From contig PBIU01000003.1 in NCBI GenBank assembly GCA_002720535.1, positions 56,324 through 71,326 on the forward strand: 15,003 nt of DNA, written 5' to 3'. Each line of letters starts with the position of its first letter. Positions within the stretch are counted from its first letter, which is position 1. The notes beneath the pieces are model-generated. The model was not told the origin of the DNA. It ran no database searches and saw only the letters and a program-made list of their open reading frames with translations. The position numbers and the translations under genes are program-made. The DNA comes from Candidatus Pelagibacterales bacterium (GTDB lineage: Bacteria > Pseudomonadota > Alphaproteobacteria > TMED109). Of the stretch, positions 1-7,815 are shown one piece after another.

Positions 1-1533
1 GCTGCTAATTTATCTGTAGCAGATTTATTTGAAATACAGGCAAAAAACAACCCTAAATTACTTGCAATACAAGATGTTGATGGAAAGAAATATCAGTATC
101 GACAAACTTTGAATAGAGTTCTTAAAATATCAAAAATTTTTATAATTAAAGGAGTTAAACCAAAGGATAGAATTGCAATTATATCAGAAAATAGAAAAGA
201 ATATTTAGAAATAGAAATGGCGTGTGCAAAAATAGGAGCTATATTAGTAGCTATTAATTGGAGACTATCTGATAATGAGATAAATTATTGTATAAATTTA
301 GTTAAACCAAAATTGGTAATTTTATCTTTAAAATTCAAAAACCATAAGAAATTAGAGTCTATAAAAAATAAAAAACTCATATCATTAAGTTCATCTTTTG
401 AAAGACAAATTACTAGTATCAAGCCATATAATGGTAGAAGTTTAGGTGAAGGAGAAGATATATTAGTAATTTTATTTACTTCTGGAACAACTGGTTATCC
501 TAAAGGTGCAAAAATTTCGCATAGAGCTTTCATTTCTAGAGCTTTATATTTTGCCTTTGAATATAATATTGATAAATATGATACATTTCCAGCTTGGGCT
601 CCAATGTTTCATATGGCATCTACAGATCTAGCAATAGGGTCACTTTTAATAGGAGGTTCCGTAGCTTTCATTGATGGTTTCAATCCAAGAAAAATTACAA
701 GCTTAATAAAAAAATATAAGTTGTCGTGGCTAGTATTAATGCCTGGAATGTTAGAAGAATATATCAAATACATTGAAGACAAAAATATGGATATTAAGGG
801 AATTAAAGCTATGGGAGCTATGGCTGATTTAATTCCTAAAAATCAAATAAAAAATATTACTAAATTACTAGATACTCCTTATCTTAACTCTTTTGGGTCT
901 ACTGAAACTGGAATGCCTCCAGCCTCAAAAGGTTTTATAGCAAAAAATAAAAATAATTTTTCTTTATCTAAAATACAAAGCAGTTTTTGTGAAGTTAAGT
1001 TAGTTAAAAATAATAAAGAGGTTGGTTATGAAACTCCTGGAGAATGTGCTGTAAGAGGTCCCACTTTATTTAGCGGATATTGGAAGGCAGAAAAAACTAA
1101 TATAATGGACTTTAAAGGAGGTTGGTTTCATATGGGAGATATGATGAAAAGAACGCGCGAGGAAACTTTTGATTTTGTTGATAGAAAGAAATACCTCATA
1201 AAATCTGGAGGTGAAAATATTTATCCTGCAGAAATTGAAAGAGTAATATTAAAACATAAGGATATAAATGAAGCTGTTGTTGTAAAAATAAAAAGTAAGA
1301 AGTGGGGAGAGACTCCTATTGCTATTATTAGTATAAGTAATAATGATAGACAGAAAATTATAATTGAAGAACTAAAAAAATCGTGCAGAAAATATTTAGC
1401 AGGGTATAAGCAACCAGCAAGTATATTAGTTATTAAAGAAAAAGATATACCTAGAAGTACAACAGGTAAGGTACAAAGGCATTTAGTAGAAAAAATGTTA
1501 AAGCCTGTCTTTAATTTAGAAATGCTAAACTAA
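1..1533 (+). CDS. AMP-forming acyl-CoA synthetase / AMP-dependent ligase, 5' end outside window
   Basis: The reading frame is open from base 1, so the gene starts upstream; about 510 residues are visible. It belongs to the ANL superfamily, which activates a carboxylic acid as acyl-adenylate and transfers it to CoA. Visible motifs are the phosphate-binding loop LFTSGTTGYPKG (bases about 469-504), FGSTET, the GWFHMGD motif, the hinge DRKKYLIKSGGENIYPAEIE, and the C-terminal PRSTTGKVQR with the catalytic lysine. The in-frame TTG at 109 is internal, because conserved-looking N-terminal sequence precedes it. The acid substrate cannot be read from the sequence; a medium- or long-chain fatty acid or an aromatic acid is possible. 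The stop lies 13 bp before rlmE, so the two may be co-transcribed. Confidence 0.9.
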   Translation, partial: AANLSVADLFEIQAKNNPKLLAIQDVDGKKYQYRQTLNRVLKISKIFIIKGVKPKDRIAIISENRKEYLEIEMACAKIGAILVAINWRLSDNEINYCINLVKPKLVILSLKFKNHKKLESIKNKKLISLSSSFERQITSIKPYNGRSLGEGEDILVILFTSGTTGYPKGAKISHRAFISRALYFAFEYNIDKYDTFPAWAPMFHMASTDLAIGSLLIGGSVAFIDGFNPRKITSLIKKYKLSWLVLMPGMLEEYIKYIEDKNMDIKGIKAMGAMADLIPKNQIKNITKLLDTPYLNSFGSTETGMPPASKGFIAKNKNNFSLSKIQSSFCEVKLVKNNKEVGYETPGECAVRGPTLFSGYWKAEKTNIMDFKGGWFHMGDMMKRTREETFDFVDRKKYLIKSGGENIYPAEIERVILKHKDINEAVVVKIKSKKWGETPIAIISISNNDRQKIIIEELKKSCRKYLAGYKQPASILVIKEKDIPRSTTGKVQRHLVEKMLKPVFNLEMLN

Positions 1534-1546
1534 TTATAGGTAATTT

Positions 1547-2233
1547 ATGTCAAAAAATTTAACAAATAATCCGAGAGTTAAAATAAAAGTAAAAAAAGGA
1601 TCTAAAACAGTTTCTTCCAGACGATGGCTGGAGAGACAACTAAACGACCCTTATGTAGCGGCCGCAAAAAAAGATGGCTATCGTTCTAGGTCAGCATATA
1701 AATTAATAGAACTCAATGAAAAATTTAATTTTTTTAAAAAAGGACAATCAGTAGTTGATCTAGGATCTGCCCCAGGAGGATGGAGTCAAGTAGCTTTAGA
1801 ATTTGTAGGTGCATCTAATAAAGGAAAAGTAGTTTCTATAGATATACAGGACATTGAGCCTATAGAAGGTGTCATATTTATAAATGGTAGTATAATGGAT
1901 GAAGAGATTATAGATACTATTAGGCGAAATTTAAAAACTAAAGCAGATATAGTTATTTCAGATATGGCTCCATATGCTTCTGGTCATAAAAGTACTGATC
2001 AGACTAGGTCATTATTATTAGCTGAATTAGCTTTAGATGCTGCTATATCCTTATTAAGGGATAAAGGCGTTTTTTGTTGTAAGTTAATTAGAGGAAAAGG
2101 TGAAGAAGAATTAGTAAAAATAATGAGATCTTATTTTACTGAAATTAAACGCTTTAAACCCGCTGCAAGTAGAAAGGATTCTGCAGAAATATTCTTAATA
2201 GGTTTAAATTTTAATAATCAAGACTTGGCGTAA
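1547..2233 (+). CDS. rlmE: 23S rRNA (uridine-2'-O)-methyltransferase RlmE (FtsJ/RrmJ)
   Basis: RlmE methylates the 2'-O of a conserved uridine in the A-loop of 23S rRNA on the large ribosomal subunit, using S-adenosylmethionine. The 228-residue protein has the family size plus a basic N-terminal extension. The Rossmann-fold SAM motif DLGSAPGGWS is at residues 71-80. The K-D-K-E catalytic tetrad is visible as K52 (RSAYKL), D139 (SDMAP), K179 (CKLIRG) and E214 (SAEIFLI). An AGG-containing ribosome binding site (TATAGGTAA) stands about 6 bp before the ATG. Directly upstream is the acyl-CoA synthetase gene and downstream is guaB, an arrangement I associate with alphaproteobacteria. Confidence 0.95.
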   Translation: MSKNLTNNPRVKIKVKKGSKTVSSRRWLERQLNDPYVAAAKKDGYRSRSAYKLIELNEKFNFFKKGQSVVDLGSAPGGWSQVALEFVGASNKGKVVSIDIQDIEPIEGVIFINGSIMDEEIIDTIRRNLKTKADIVISDMAPYASGHKSTDQTRSLLLAELALDAAISLLRDKGVFCCKLIRGKGEEELVKIMRSYFTEIKRFKPAASRKDSAEIFLIGLNFNNQDLA

Positions 2234-2307
2234 TCAAATAATTATGTATATTCTGTAAATAATTAATATATATTTTTTTTATATATTTAAAATTAGAGAG
2301 ATAATGA

Positions 2308-3771
2308 TTGAAATTAGTTGAAGCTTTTACTTTTGATGATGTGTTAATAAGGCCAGCAGCTTCCTCTGTGCTTCCAAACAAAGCTGATACTAAAACTCTG
2401 TTTACTAAAAAAATATATTTGAATATTCCTTTAATATCTTCAGCAATGGATACTGTTACGGAATCGAAACTTGCTATAGCTATGGCTCAATCTGGCGGTA
2501 TAGGAGTTATTCATAAAAATAATAAAATTGAAGAGCAAGTACGCGAAGTTGAAATAGTTAAAAGGTTTGAATCTGGAATGGTAATAAACCCTATTACTGT
2601 CAGGCCAGATGATACATTAAAAGATATATTGGCTTTAAAGAAGATACACGGCGTTTCAGGTTTTCCAGTAACAGATAAAAATGGAAAATTATTGGGTATT
2701 ATTACAAATAGAGATGTGAGGTTTGCAGAAAACCCAGATGAATTAGTTGAAAATTTAATGACTAAAAAGAATTTATTAACAGTTCCAGATACCGTAAAAA
2801 GAAAGGATGCAATATCTGATCTTACTAGTACTCGTGTAGAAAAACTTATAGTAGTTGACAAGAATAATAGGTGTGTTGGTTTAATAACCGTATCTGATAT
2901 CAAAAAAAGTGAAAAATATCCTTTAGCTACTAAAGATAATGAAGGCCGCTTAAGAGTAGCTGCAGCAGTTGGAGTTGGCAAAGATGGAATGACAAGGACA
3001 AAAGCTTTAGTTAAAGCTGGAGTTGATGCTATTGTAGTAGATACTGCACATGGTCATTCAAAAGCGGTTTTAGATGTAATTAAGAATATAAAAAAGTCTT
3101 TTAAAAATATTGAAGTTGTTGGAGGTAATGTAGCAACTGCAGAAGGAGCACAAGCATTAATTAAGGCAGGAGTAGATGCAGTAAAAATTGGAATTGGACC
3201 AGGATCTATTTGTACTACAAGAGTGGTTGCTGGAGTAGGTGTTCCCCAATTTTCAGCTATATGTGAAGCAAGAAAAGTATGTAAAAGTAAAAATATTCCT
3301 GTAATTGCGGATGGCGGTATCAGATTTTCTGGAGATGTGGCTAAAGCTATAGGAGCTGGAGCAGATTCTGTAATGGTTGGATCGCTTTTAGCAGGGACAG
3401 AAGAAGCTCCTGGTGAAACATTTTTATACCAAGGAAGAACATTTAAATCTTATAGAGGTATGGGTTCTTTAGGAGCTATGGCAAGAGGGTCTGCCGATAG
3501 ATATTTTCAAGAAGATATTACAGATCAAATGAAATTAGTACCTGAAGGAGTAGAAGGAAGAGTTCCTTATAAGGGTATGGTTTCCTCAGTTATTGATCAA
3601 TTAATTGGGGGATTAAAGGCAGCAATGGGATATACGGGAAATAAAAATATTTCACAAATGCAGAATAAATGTGTTTTTCAAAGAATTACTAGTGCTGGAG
3701 TTAAAGAAAGCCATATCCATGATATTGCAATTACAAAGGAAGCTCCTAATTATAAAACCGGTGATACTTGA
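2308..3771 (+). CDS. guaB: Inosine-5'-monophosphate dehydrogenase
   Basis: IMP dehydrogenase oxidises IMP to XMP with NAD+, the committed step of guanine nucleotide synthesis; GuaA, encoded 1.8 kb downstream, performs the next step. The 487-residue protein has the normal bacterial length. It shows the N-terminal FTFDDVL signature, a CBS-domain pair at about residues 92-200, the active-site loop GPGSICTTR with catalytic C302, the phosphate-binding ADGGIRFSGD, and the flap motif RGMGSLGAM. The start is a TTG with AGAGAG 7 bp upstream. An ATG at 2304 is out of frame and stops after five codons. The stop overlaps the TTG start of the next gene, suggesting translational coupling. Confidence 0.97.
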   Translation: MKLVEAFTFDDVLIRPAASSVLPNKADTKTLFTKKIYLNIPLISSAMDTVTESKLAIAMAQSGGIGVIHKNNKIEEQVREVEIVKRFESGMVINPITVRPDDTLKDILALKKIHGVSGFPVTDKNGKLLGIITNRDVRFAENPDELVENLMTKKNLLTVPDTVKRKDAISDLTSTRVEKLIVVDKNNRCVGLITVSDIKKSEKYPLATKDNEGRLRVAAAVGVGKDGMTRTKALVKAGVDAIVVDTAHGHSKAVLDVIKNIKKSFKNIEVVGGNVATAEGAQALIKAGVDAVKIGIGPGSICTTRVVAGVGVPQFSAICEARKVCKSKNIPVIADGGIRFSGDVAKAIGAGADSVMVGSLLAGTEEAPGETFLYQGRTFKSYRGMGSLGAMARGSADRYFQEDITDQMKLVPEGVEGRVPYKGMVSSVIDQLIGGLKAAMGYTGNKNISQMQNKCVFQRITSAGVKESHIHDIAITKEAPNYKTGDT

Positions 3772-5051
3772 CACCTGGAGCTCGATTATTATCAGTAGTA
3801 GAAATTATTGATAGTGTTTTCAAAAATAAAATAGATAACAATTATGTTATAGCTAATAATATTAAAAGATGGATGAGAAATAACAGATATGCAGGCTCTA
3901 AAGATAAAAGAGAAATTATTAATGCTGTATATGGAATATTAAAAAGATATTATATTTTAGATTTTATTCAAAAAAAAAATATATTTTTAGATAATTATGC
4001 TCTTGAAATAACAATTATATATTACATTTTTCATATTTGTAAAAAAGATGATTTAATTAATTCTTTCGATGATGGGCCTTATGCTATCAAATTGAATAAA
4101 GAGATAAAACAGTTTATTGATAAGATCGATAATTTTCAAATAAGCGAAGAGGAATATATTAAAAATTCTTTGCCTTTATGGTTATATAATAAAATTCATG
4201 AAAGCTTTAATATTAATACCAAAAAAGTATGTCAAAGTATGTTTGACGAGTCACATTTTGATATTAGAGTTAAAAAAGGTATATCGCGCAAAAATATAAT
4301 TAATAAATTCAAAAATTATAATATAAAATCAGATATTACTCCTATTTCGCCTATTGGTGTAAGGATAAATAAAAGACTTTCTGTTAGTCATTTAAAGGAA
4401 TTTAAAGAAGGATTATTTGAAGTACAAGATGAGGGTAGCCAATTAGTCTCTTTAATGAGTGGCGTAAAAGAGAATGAAACTGTTATTGACTTATGTGCAG
4501 GAGCTGGAGGTAAGTCTTTGGCTATATCTGATTTATTAGAAAATGTAAAAATAATTGCTACAGATATAAATATAAATAGGCTAGATAAAATAAGAGAAAG
4601 AGCATTGAGGTCTAAGGTTAAAAATAAGATTATACTAGAACAGAATTATAAAAATTTAAATTTTAAGGCAGATCGTATAATTTGTGATGTACCATGTTCT
4701 GGAAGTGGAGCTTGGCGAAGAAGGCCGGAAGAAAAGTTAAATCTAACTAATAATCAATTTGAAAATTTATTAGAAATTCAAAAAGAAATTCTAAACTATG
4801 GAGCAGATTTGGTTAAAATTGGAGGTGAAATAGTTTATATAACTTGCTCTATATTAGATAATGAAAATAAAGATCAAATTAATTATTTTTTAAAAAATAA
4901 TTCTAATTTTGAAATTGTAGATTTGGAAGATTCATGGGATAGTATCACTATGTCACATGAGAGGTTTGGTAAAGAAGCGTACTGTCAATTAATACCATTT
5001 ATTCATAAATGCGATGGCTTTTTTCTAGCAAGGCTAGTAAGGAATAAATAA
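3768..5051 (+). CDS. rsmB: 16S rRNA m5C967-type methyltransferase (RsmB/NOL1/NOP2 family)
   Basis: A SAM-dependent RNA (cytosine-5) methyltransferase, probably acting on 16S rRNA. The N-terminal part (about residues 1-140) matches the position of the NusB-like RNA-binding domain. The catalytic domain carries EVQDEGSQL (219-226), the SAM site DLCAGAGGKS (241-250) and both cysteines of the family: C310 in DVPCSGSG (catalytic-base motif IV) and C360 in TCSILDNEN (motif VI). The start is TTG at 3768, overlapping the guaB stop by four bases. The opening residues TPGARLLSVVEII fit alphaproteobacterial homologues as I remember them. The N-terminal half is divergent, so the exact target base is inferred from family and position. 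Confidence 0.88.
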   Translation: MTPGARLLSVVEIIDSVFKNKIDNNYVIANNIKRWMRNNRYAGSKDKREIINAVYGILKRYYILDFIQKKNIFLDNYALEITIIYYIFHICKKDDLINSFDDGPYAIKLNKEIKQFIDKIDNFQISEEEYIKNSLPLWLYNKIHESFNINTKKVCQSMFDESHFDIRVKKGISRKNIINKFKNYNIKSDITPISPIGVRINKRLSVSHLKEFKEGLFEVQDEGSQLVSLMSGVKENETVIDLCAGAGGKSLAISDLLENVKIIATDININRLDKIRERALRSKVKNKIILEQNYKNLNFKADRIICDVPCSGSGAWRRRPEEKLNLTNNQFENLLEIQKEILNYGADLVKIGGEIVYITCSILDNENKDQINYFLKNNSNFEIVDLEDSWDSITMSHERFGKEAYCQLIPFIHKCDGFFLARLVRNK

Positions 5052-5064
5052 TTAGGAAAGTAAA

Positions 5065-5532
5065 ATGAGATATTTTTTAAGTAGTATAGTAGTATTTTTA
5101 TTTTTTTCTAAAGTTGTTTTAGCAAATATGCAAGATCCTACCCCTACAACAAATGATAATAGCGATATTTTAATGGACAAAAAATCAATTCATAAAATGA
5201 TTGATGCTGGAGAATATGAGAAGGCTAGAAGTAACCTTAAAATATTTATAGAAAATAATAATTCTGACCATGAAGCATATAATTTATTAGGATACGTTGA
5301 ACGACAATTGCAAAACTATGAATTGGCCATTAATTTTTATAAAAAAGCACTATCAATAGATAGTAATTTTACTGGTGCCCATCATTACATTGCTATTACC
5401 TATCTAGAGATGGATAATTTAAATAGTGCTAAATATCATTTAGACAAATTAGATTTAATATGTCTATTTGGCTGTGAGGATTTTTATGATTTAAAAAACA
5501 AAATAGCATTTTATGAGGCAAACAATGAGTAG
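5065..5532 (+). CDS. Exported TPR-repeat protein
   Basis: A 155-residue protein with an N-terminal signal peptide (MRYFLSSIVVFLFFSKVVLA, likely cut near residue 20) followed by tetratricopeptide repeats. Two good TPR units occupy about residues 70-131, with the tell-tale spacing AYNLLGYVERQLQNYELAINFYKKALSID and GAHHYIAITYLEMDNLNSAKYHL; a weaker unit precedes them from about 41. It is probably a periplasmic protein-protein interaction scaffold; its partner is unknown. AGGAAAG sits about 7 bp before the ATG. Its end overlaps the start of guaA by eight bases, so it is embedded in the guaB-rsmB-guaA run. Whether it relates functionally to purine synthesis is not evident. Confidence 0.8.
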   Translation: MRYFLSSIVVFLFFSKVVLANMQDPTPTTNDNSDILMDKKSIHKMIDAGEYEKARSNLKIFIENNNSDHEAYNLLGYVERQLQNYELAINFYKKALSIDSNFTGAHHYIAITYLEMDNLNSAKYHLDKLDLICLFGCEDFYDLKNKIAFYEANNE

Positions 5533-7105
5533 TCATATTGAAATAGCTAACAAGTTCAGTGAAGATAATATTTTAATAATTGATTTTGGTAGCCAATATA
5601 CACAATTAATTGCTAGACGCGTAAGAGAGGAAGGAGTTTTTTGTCAAATAATTCCTTATAATAAGGTAAGTAAGTATATAATTAATAATAATCCAAAAGG
5701 AATAATTTTATCTGGTGGACCTTCATCTGTTCTAGGCATCGAAACACCTAGGATATCAAAAGAAATTATAGATATGGGCAAGCCTATTTTAGGTATATGC
5801 TATGGACAACAAGTATTAGTTCAACAACTTGGAGGTACCGTAGTATCCTCTGAAAAAAGTGAGTTTGGAAGAGCTAATATAAAAGTAGTATCGTCTTGTT
5901 CTTTGACGGACCAAGTATGGGATGAAGGTAAAAAGTACCAGGTGTGGATGAGCCATGGAGATAGTGTAGTCGAAATGCCAGAGGGTTTTGATTTAGTGGC
6001 TGAAACTAAGGGAGCGGCTTTTGCTGTGATAGCAAATGAAAAAACTAAACAATATGGTGTTCAATTCCATCCAGAGGTAGTACATACACTAGATGGAAAA
6101 AAATTAATTCATAATTTTGTAAAAAAAATTTCACTTTGTAAAACTACATGGAGTATGGAGTCCTTTTTAGATTATAAAGTTGATATTTTAAAAAATCAGG
6201 TAGGATTTAAAAAAGTACTATGTGGCTTATCAGGCGGTGTTGACTCATCAGTTACGGCAGCTTTATTAGATAAAGCTATTGGTGACCAATTAGTTTGTGT
6301 TTTTGTGGACCATGGTCTACTTAGGGGAGGTGAAGCAGAAGAAATTTCTTCTATTTTTAAAAAAAGACTTGGTTCTAGGTTTATTAATGTTAAAGCAGAA
6401 AAAGTATTTTTAGATGCCCTACAAGGTGTAAATGATCCTGAAAAGAAAAGAAAAATTATAGGTAATAAATTTATAGAAGTTTTTGAATCTGAAGCAAAAA
6501 AATTGGGAAATATTGAATTTTTAGCTCAAGGAACATTATATCCAGATGTAATTGAGTCTGTGTCTTTTTCAGGAGGTCCTTCTGTAACTATTAAGTCTCA
6601 TCATAATGTAGGGGGGTTACCTGAAAAAATGAATTTAAAATTGGTAGAACCCTTGAGGGAACTATTTAAAGATGAAGTAAGAATATTAGGAGAAGAATTA
6701 GGTCTTCCAAAGGATTTAATTGGAAGACACCCTTTTCCAGGACCAGGCTTAGCAATTAGAATTCCTGGAGTGATCACAAAAGATTCTATAAAAACTTTAC
6801 AAAAAGCAGATAATATTTTTATTGATGAAATAAGAAATGCAGATTTATATGATAAAATTTGGCAAGCTTTTTGTGTTCTATTACCTGTAAAAAGTGTGGG
6901 AGTGATGGGAGATTCACGTTCTTATGATAATGCCTTAGTTTTAAGAGCAATTACCTCAGTTGATGGAATGACTGCCGAAGTTTTTCCTTTTGAACATTCT
7001 TTCTTAAACAGAGTTTCAACTAGAATAGTAAATGAAGTCAAAGGAATAAATAGAGTAACTTATGATATAACTTCAAAACCACCTGGAACTATTGAGTGGG
7101 AATAA
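5525..7105 (+). CDS. guaA: GMP synthase (glutamine-hydrolysing)
   Basis: GuaA converts XMP, ATP and glutamine to GMP. The N-terminal class I glutamine amidotransferase domain (about residues 15-205) has the nucleophile C92 in LGICYGQQ and the H183/E185 pair in QFHPEV. The ATP-pyrophosphatase domain starts with the P-loop LSGGVDSS (237-243) and is followed by the dimerisation domain ending in PPGTIEWE. Length (526 aa) is normal. I chose the ATG at 5525 because GAGG lies about 7 bp before it; an in-frame ATG at 5513 would lack this. The last codons form the chromosomal attachment site for the island that follows. The insertion leaves the protein end intact. Confidence 0.97.
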   Translation: MSSHIEIANKFSEDNILIIDFGSQYTQLIARRVREEGVFCQIIPYNKVSKYIINNNPKGIILSGGPSSVLGIETPRISKEIIDMGKPILGICYGQQVLVQQLGGTVVSSEKSEFGRANIKVVSSCSLTDQVWDEGKKYQVWMSHGDSVVEMPEGFDLVAETKGAAFAVIANEKTKQYGVQFHPEVVHTLDGKKLIHNFVKKISLCKTTWSMESFLDYKVDILKNQVGFKKVLCGLSGGVDSSVTAALLDKAIGDQLVCVFVDHGLLRGGEAEEISSIFKKRLGSRFINVKAEKVFLDALQGVNDPEKKRKIIGNKFIEVFESEAKKLGNIEFLAQGTLYPDVIESVSFSGGPSVTIKSHHNVGGLPEKMNLKLVEPLRELFKDEVRILGEELGLPKDLIGRHPFPGPGLAIRIPGVITKDSIKTLQKADNIFIDEIRNADLYDKIWQAFCVLLPVKSVGVMGDSRSYDNALVLRAITSVDGMTAEVFPFEHSFLNRVSTRIVNEVKGINRVTYDITSKPPGTIEWE

Positions 7106-7106
7106 T
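7084..7106. repeat. attL: guaA 3' end copy of the attachment core
   Basis: This 23-bp segment encodes the last residues of GuaA (GTIEWE-stop) and is repeated at 13164-13186 with a single mismatch (A to G at the third position of the last Glu codon). The first 18 bases are identical. The 3' end of guaA is a known integration hotspot for tyrosine-recombinase islands, so I read this as attL. Exact crossover position cannot be fixed. Confidence 0.85.
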
Positions 7107-7168
7107 TGTGTAACGTAAAAAACCATTGTAAGAACTATAAAACTAAGATTTTACGTTTATAAAAATAG

Positions 7169-7189
7169 TTTCAAAGTACTTTCAAAGTA
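7169..7189. repeat. Arm-type tandem repeat, family A (left end of element 1)
   Basis: Two exact copies of TTTCAAAGTA (7169-7178 and 7180-7189) separated by one base, giving an 11-bp period close to one helical turn. The same unit returns at 7541-7570 just before the next attachment core. Adjacent 10-bp direct repeats beside a core are typical of binding sites for the N-terminal arm-binding domain of lambda-type integrases. Confidence 0.7.
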
Positions 7190-7423
7190 GTTAACTTTCC
7201 TACATTATACAGAAATACTTTCCAACAATTTTGCAAATTTTTGATATTATAGATAATCATAAGTAGTAACGTCAAAGTAATGATCCACCGAACATTACTT
7301 ATGTAATAATAGTTTCCCACGAGAAACTTTTTAAGCTTCCGTAAATAGTTGCAATAAAATAACAATAATATGATATTTTTATAATCAAAGTATTAACCGT
7401 ACTTCTTTAAAAGTGATACATTT

Positions 7424-7585
7424 ATGAAAATCAAAATAGATAAAATATCACAACAAATAGAAAGTGTTCGTAAAAGTATCGCAAAGTGTTATAATGTAAG
7501 GGTTCTGGACAGTGATTATTATTTTTGGAGGAATTATGTGTTTCAAAGTAGTTTCAAAGTATTTTCAAACCTACTCTCACATTGA
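7424..7585 (+). CDS. Small open frame of unknown function in element 1
   Basis: ATG at 7424 opens 53 codons (MKIKIDKISQQIESVRKSIA...) ending at a TGA inside the attachment block. The start lacks a good ribosome binding site. Its C-terminal third is encoded by the tandem arm repeats, so that part is unlikely to be conserved protein. No family recognised. It may be chance, or the remnant of a lost cargo or recombinase gene. Confidence 0.2.
   Translation: MKIKIDKISQQIESVRKSIAKCYNVRVLDSDYYFWRNYVFQSSFKVFSNLLSH
7487..7495 (+). promoter_or_regulatory. Extended -10 promoter pointing into element 2
   Basis: TGTTATAAT is a perfect extended -10 (TGn followed by TATAAT). The -35 region about 17 bp upstream (TTCGTA) is poor, as is common for extended -10 promoters. 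The predicted start lies near 7502, so the transcript would run through the attachment block and into the EEP gene module. A perfect-looking TGGAGG site and ATG follow at 7526-7538. Confidence 0.5.
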
Positions 7586-7619
7586 CTTACAGACCCCTAC
7601 AACTGTTGAATGGGAATGA
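7536..7619 (+). CDS. 27-codon open frame ending in the GuaA-like tail Thr-Thr-Val-Glu-Trp-Glu
   Basis: A strong ribosome binding site (TGGAGG at 7526-7531, about 5 bp from the ATG) starts a short frame, MCFKVVSKYFQTYSHIDLQT..., that ends in TTVEWE-stop. The last six residues mimic the C-terminus of GMP synthase. The body of the frame is the arm repeats plus the conserved attachment block. It may be translated as a leader peptide. Alternatively the frame may exist because, when the element integrates, this segment can supply the end of guaA. It is not a guaA gene, since nothing else of guaA is present. Confidence 0.35.
   Translation: MCFKVVSKYFQTYSHIDLQTPTTVEWE
7541..7570. repeat. Arm-type tandem repeat, family A (right end of element 1)
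   Basis: Two exact TTTCAAAGTA units (7541-7550, 7552-7561) and a degenerate third (TTTCAAAC, 7563-7570), all at 11-bp period. They match the pair at 7169-7189 and run directly into the conserved TACTCTCAC...TTACAGA block. Confidence 0.7.
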
Positions 7620-7620
7620 C
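7572..7620. repeat. Internal attachment site att2 (diverged guaA-end copy)
   Basis: A conserved upstream block (TACTCTCAC...CTTACAGA) is followed by a 23-bp core at 7598-7620 that matches the guaA-end core at 17 of 23 bases and encodes TTVEWE-stop. Several differences are at third codon positions (GTT GAA TGG GAA TGA instead of ATT GAG TGG GAA TAA). That pattern suggests descent from a real guaA 3' end of another strain or species. It marks the junction between elements 1 and 2. Confidence 0.7.
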
Positions 7621-7657
7621 ACACGACCCTCAACAACGCACTCAGTAAGGGTCTTTG

Positions 7658-7729
7658 ACTTCTAACTTGACTTCTAACTCACTTCTAACTCACCTATTTC
7701 TAGGGATTACAGAGGTCTGACTTCTAACT
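7658..7729. repeat. Arm-type tandem repeats, family B, with a partial attachment block
   Basis: Four exact ACTTCTAACT units at 7658-7667, 7670-7679, 7681-7690 and 7720-7729; the first three are spaced 12 and 11 bp. Between the third and fourth lies CTCACC followed by GGATTACAGAGG, resembling the conserved attachment block with about seven extra bases and no Glu-Trp-Glu core after it. This may be a decayed or duplicated attachment site. Confidence 0.65.
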
Positions 7730-7815
7730 TACATACCAACTAGTTTTCTCATTGCAATGAATGACATATGAGAAATAGAAACCCCAGAAATCTAATAATT
7801 TTTTGATTTTAATTA

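Larger units (their letters stand above)
7106..7619. mobile_element. Stacked guaA element 1 (gene-poor, about 0.5 kb)
   Basis: This segment lies between the guaA terminus and the next Glu-Trp-Glu-stop copy. It has matching tandem repeats of TTTCAAAGTA at both ends (7169-7189 and 7541-7570). Behind guaA there is an inverted repeat, AACGTAAAA (7112-7120) against TTTTACGTT (7149-7157), with a 28-nt loop. The interior holds no convincing gene: a 53-codon open frame with a weak start, an extended -10 promoter and a 27-codon frame at the right end. I interpret it as a minimal element that kept its ends but lost or never had cargo. Confidence 0.55.

Noticed and set aside
2511..2981. 156-codon frame antisense to guaB
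   Set aside because: It is a shadow of the strongly supported IMP dehydrogenase frame, with low-complexity Ser/Thr/Phe composition.
7112..7157. Intrinsic terminator of guaA
   Set aside because: The nine-base inverted repeat is AT-rich, has a 28-nt loop and no clean T-run after it, so it is noted within element 1 but not called a terminator.
7171..7365. Minus-strand open frame of 64 codons behind guaA
   Set aside because: It is encoded across the arm repeats, has no ribosome binding site and resembles no family; AT-rich DNA gives such frames by chance.
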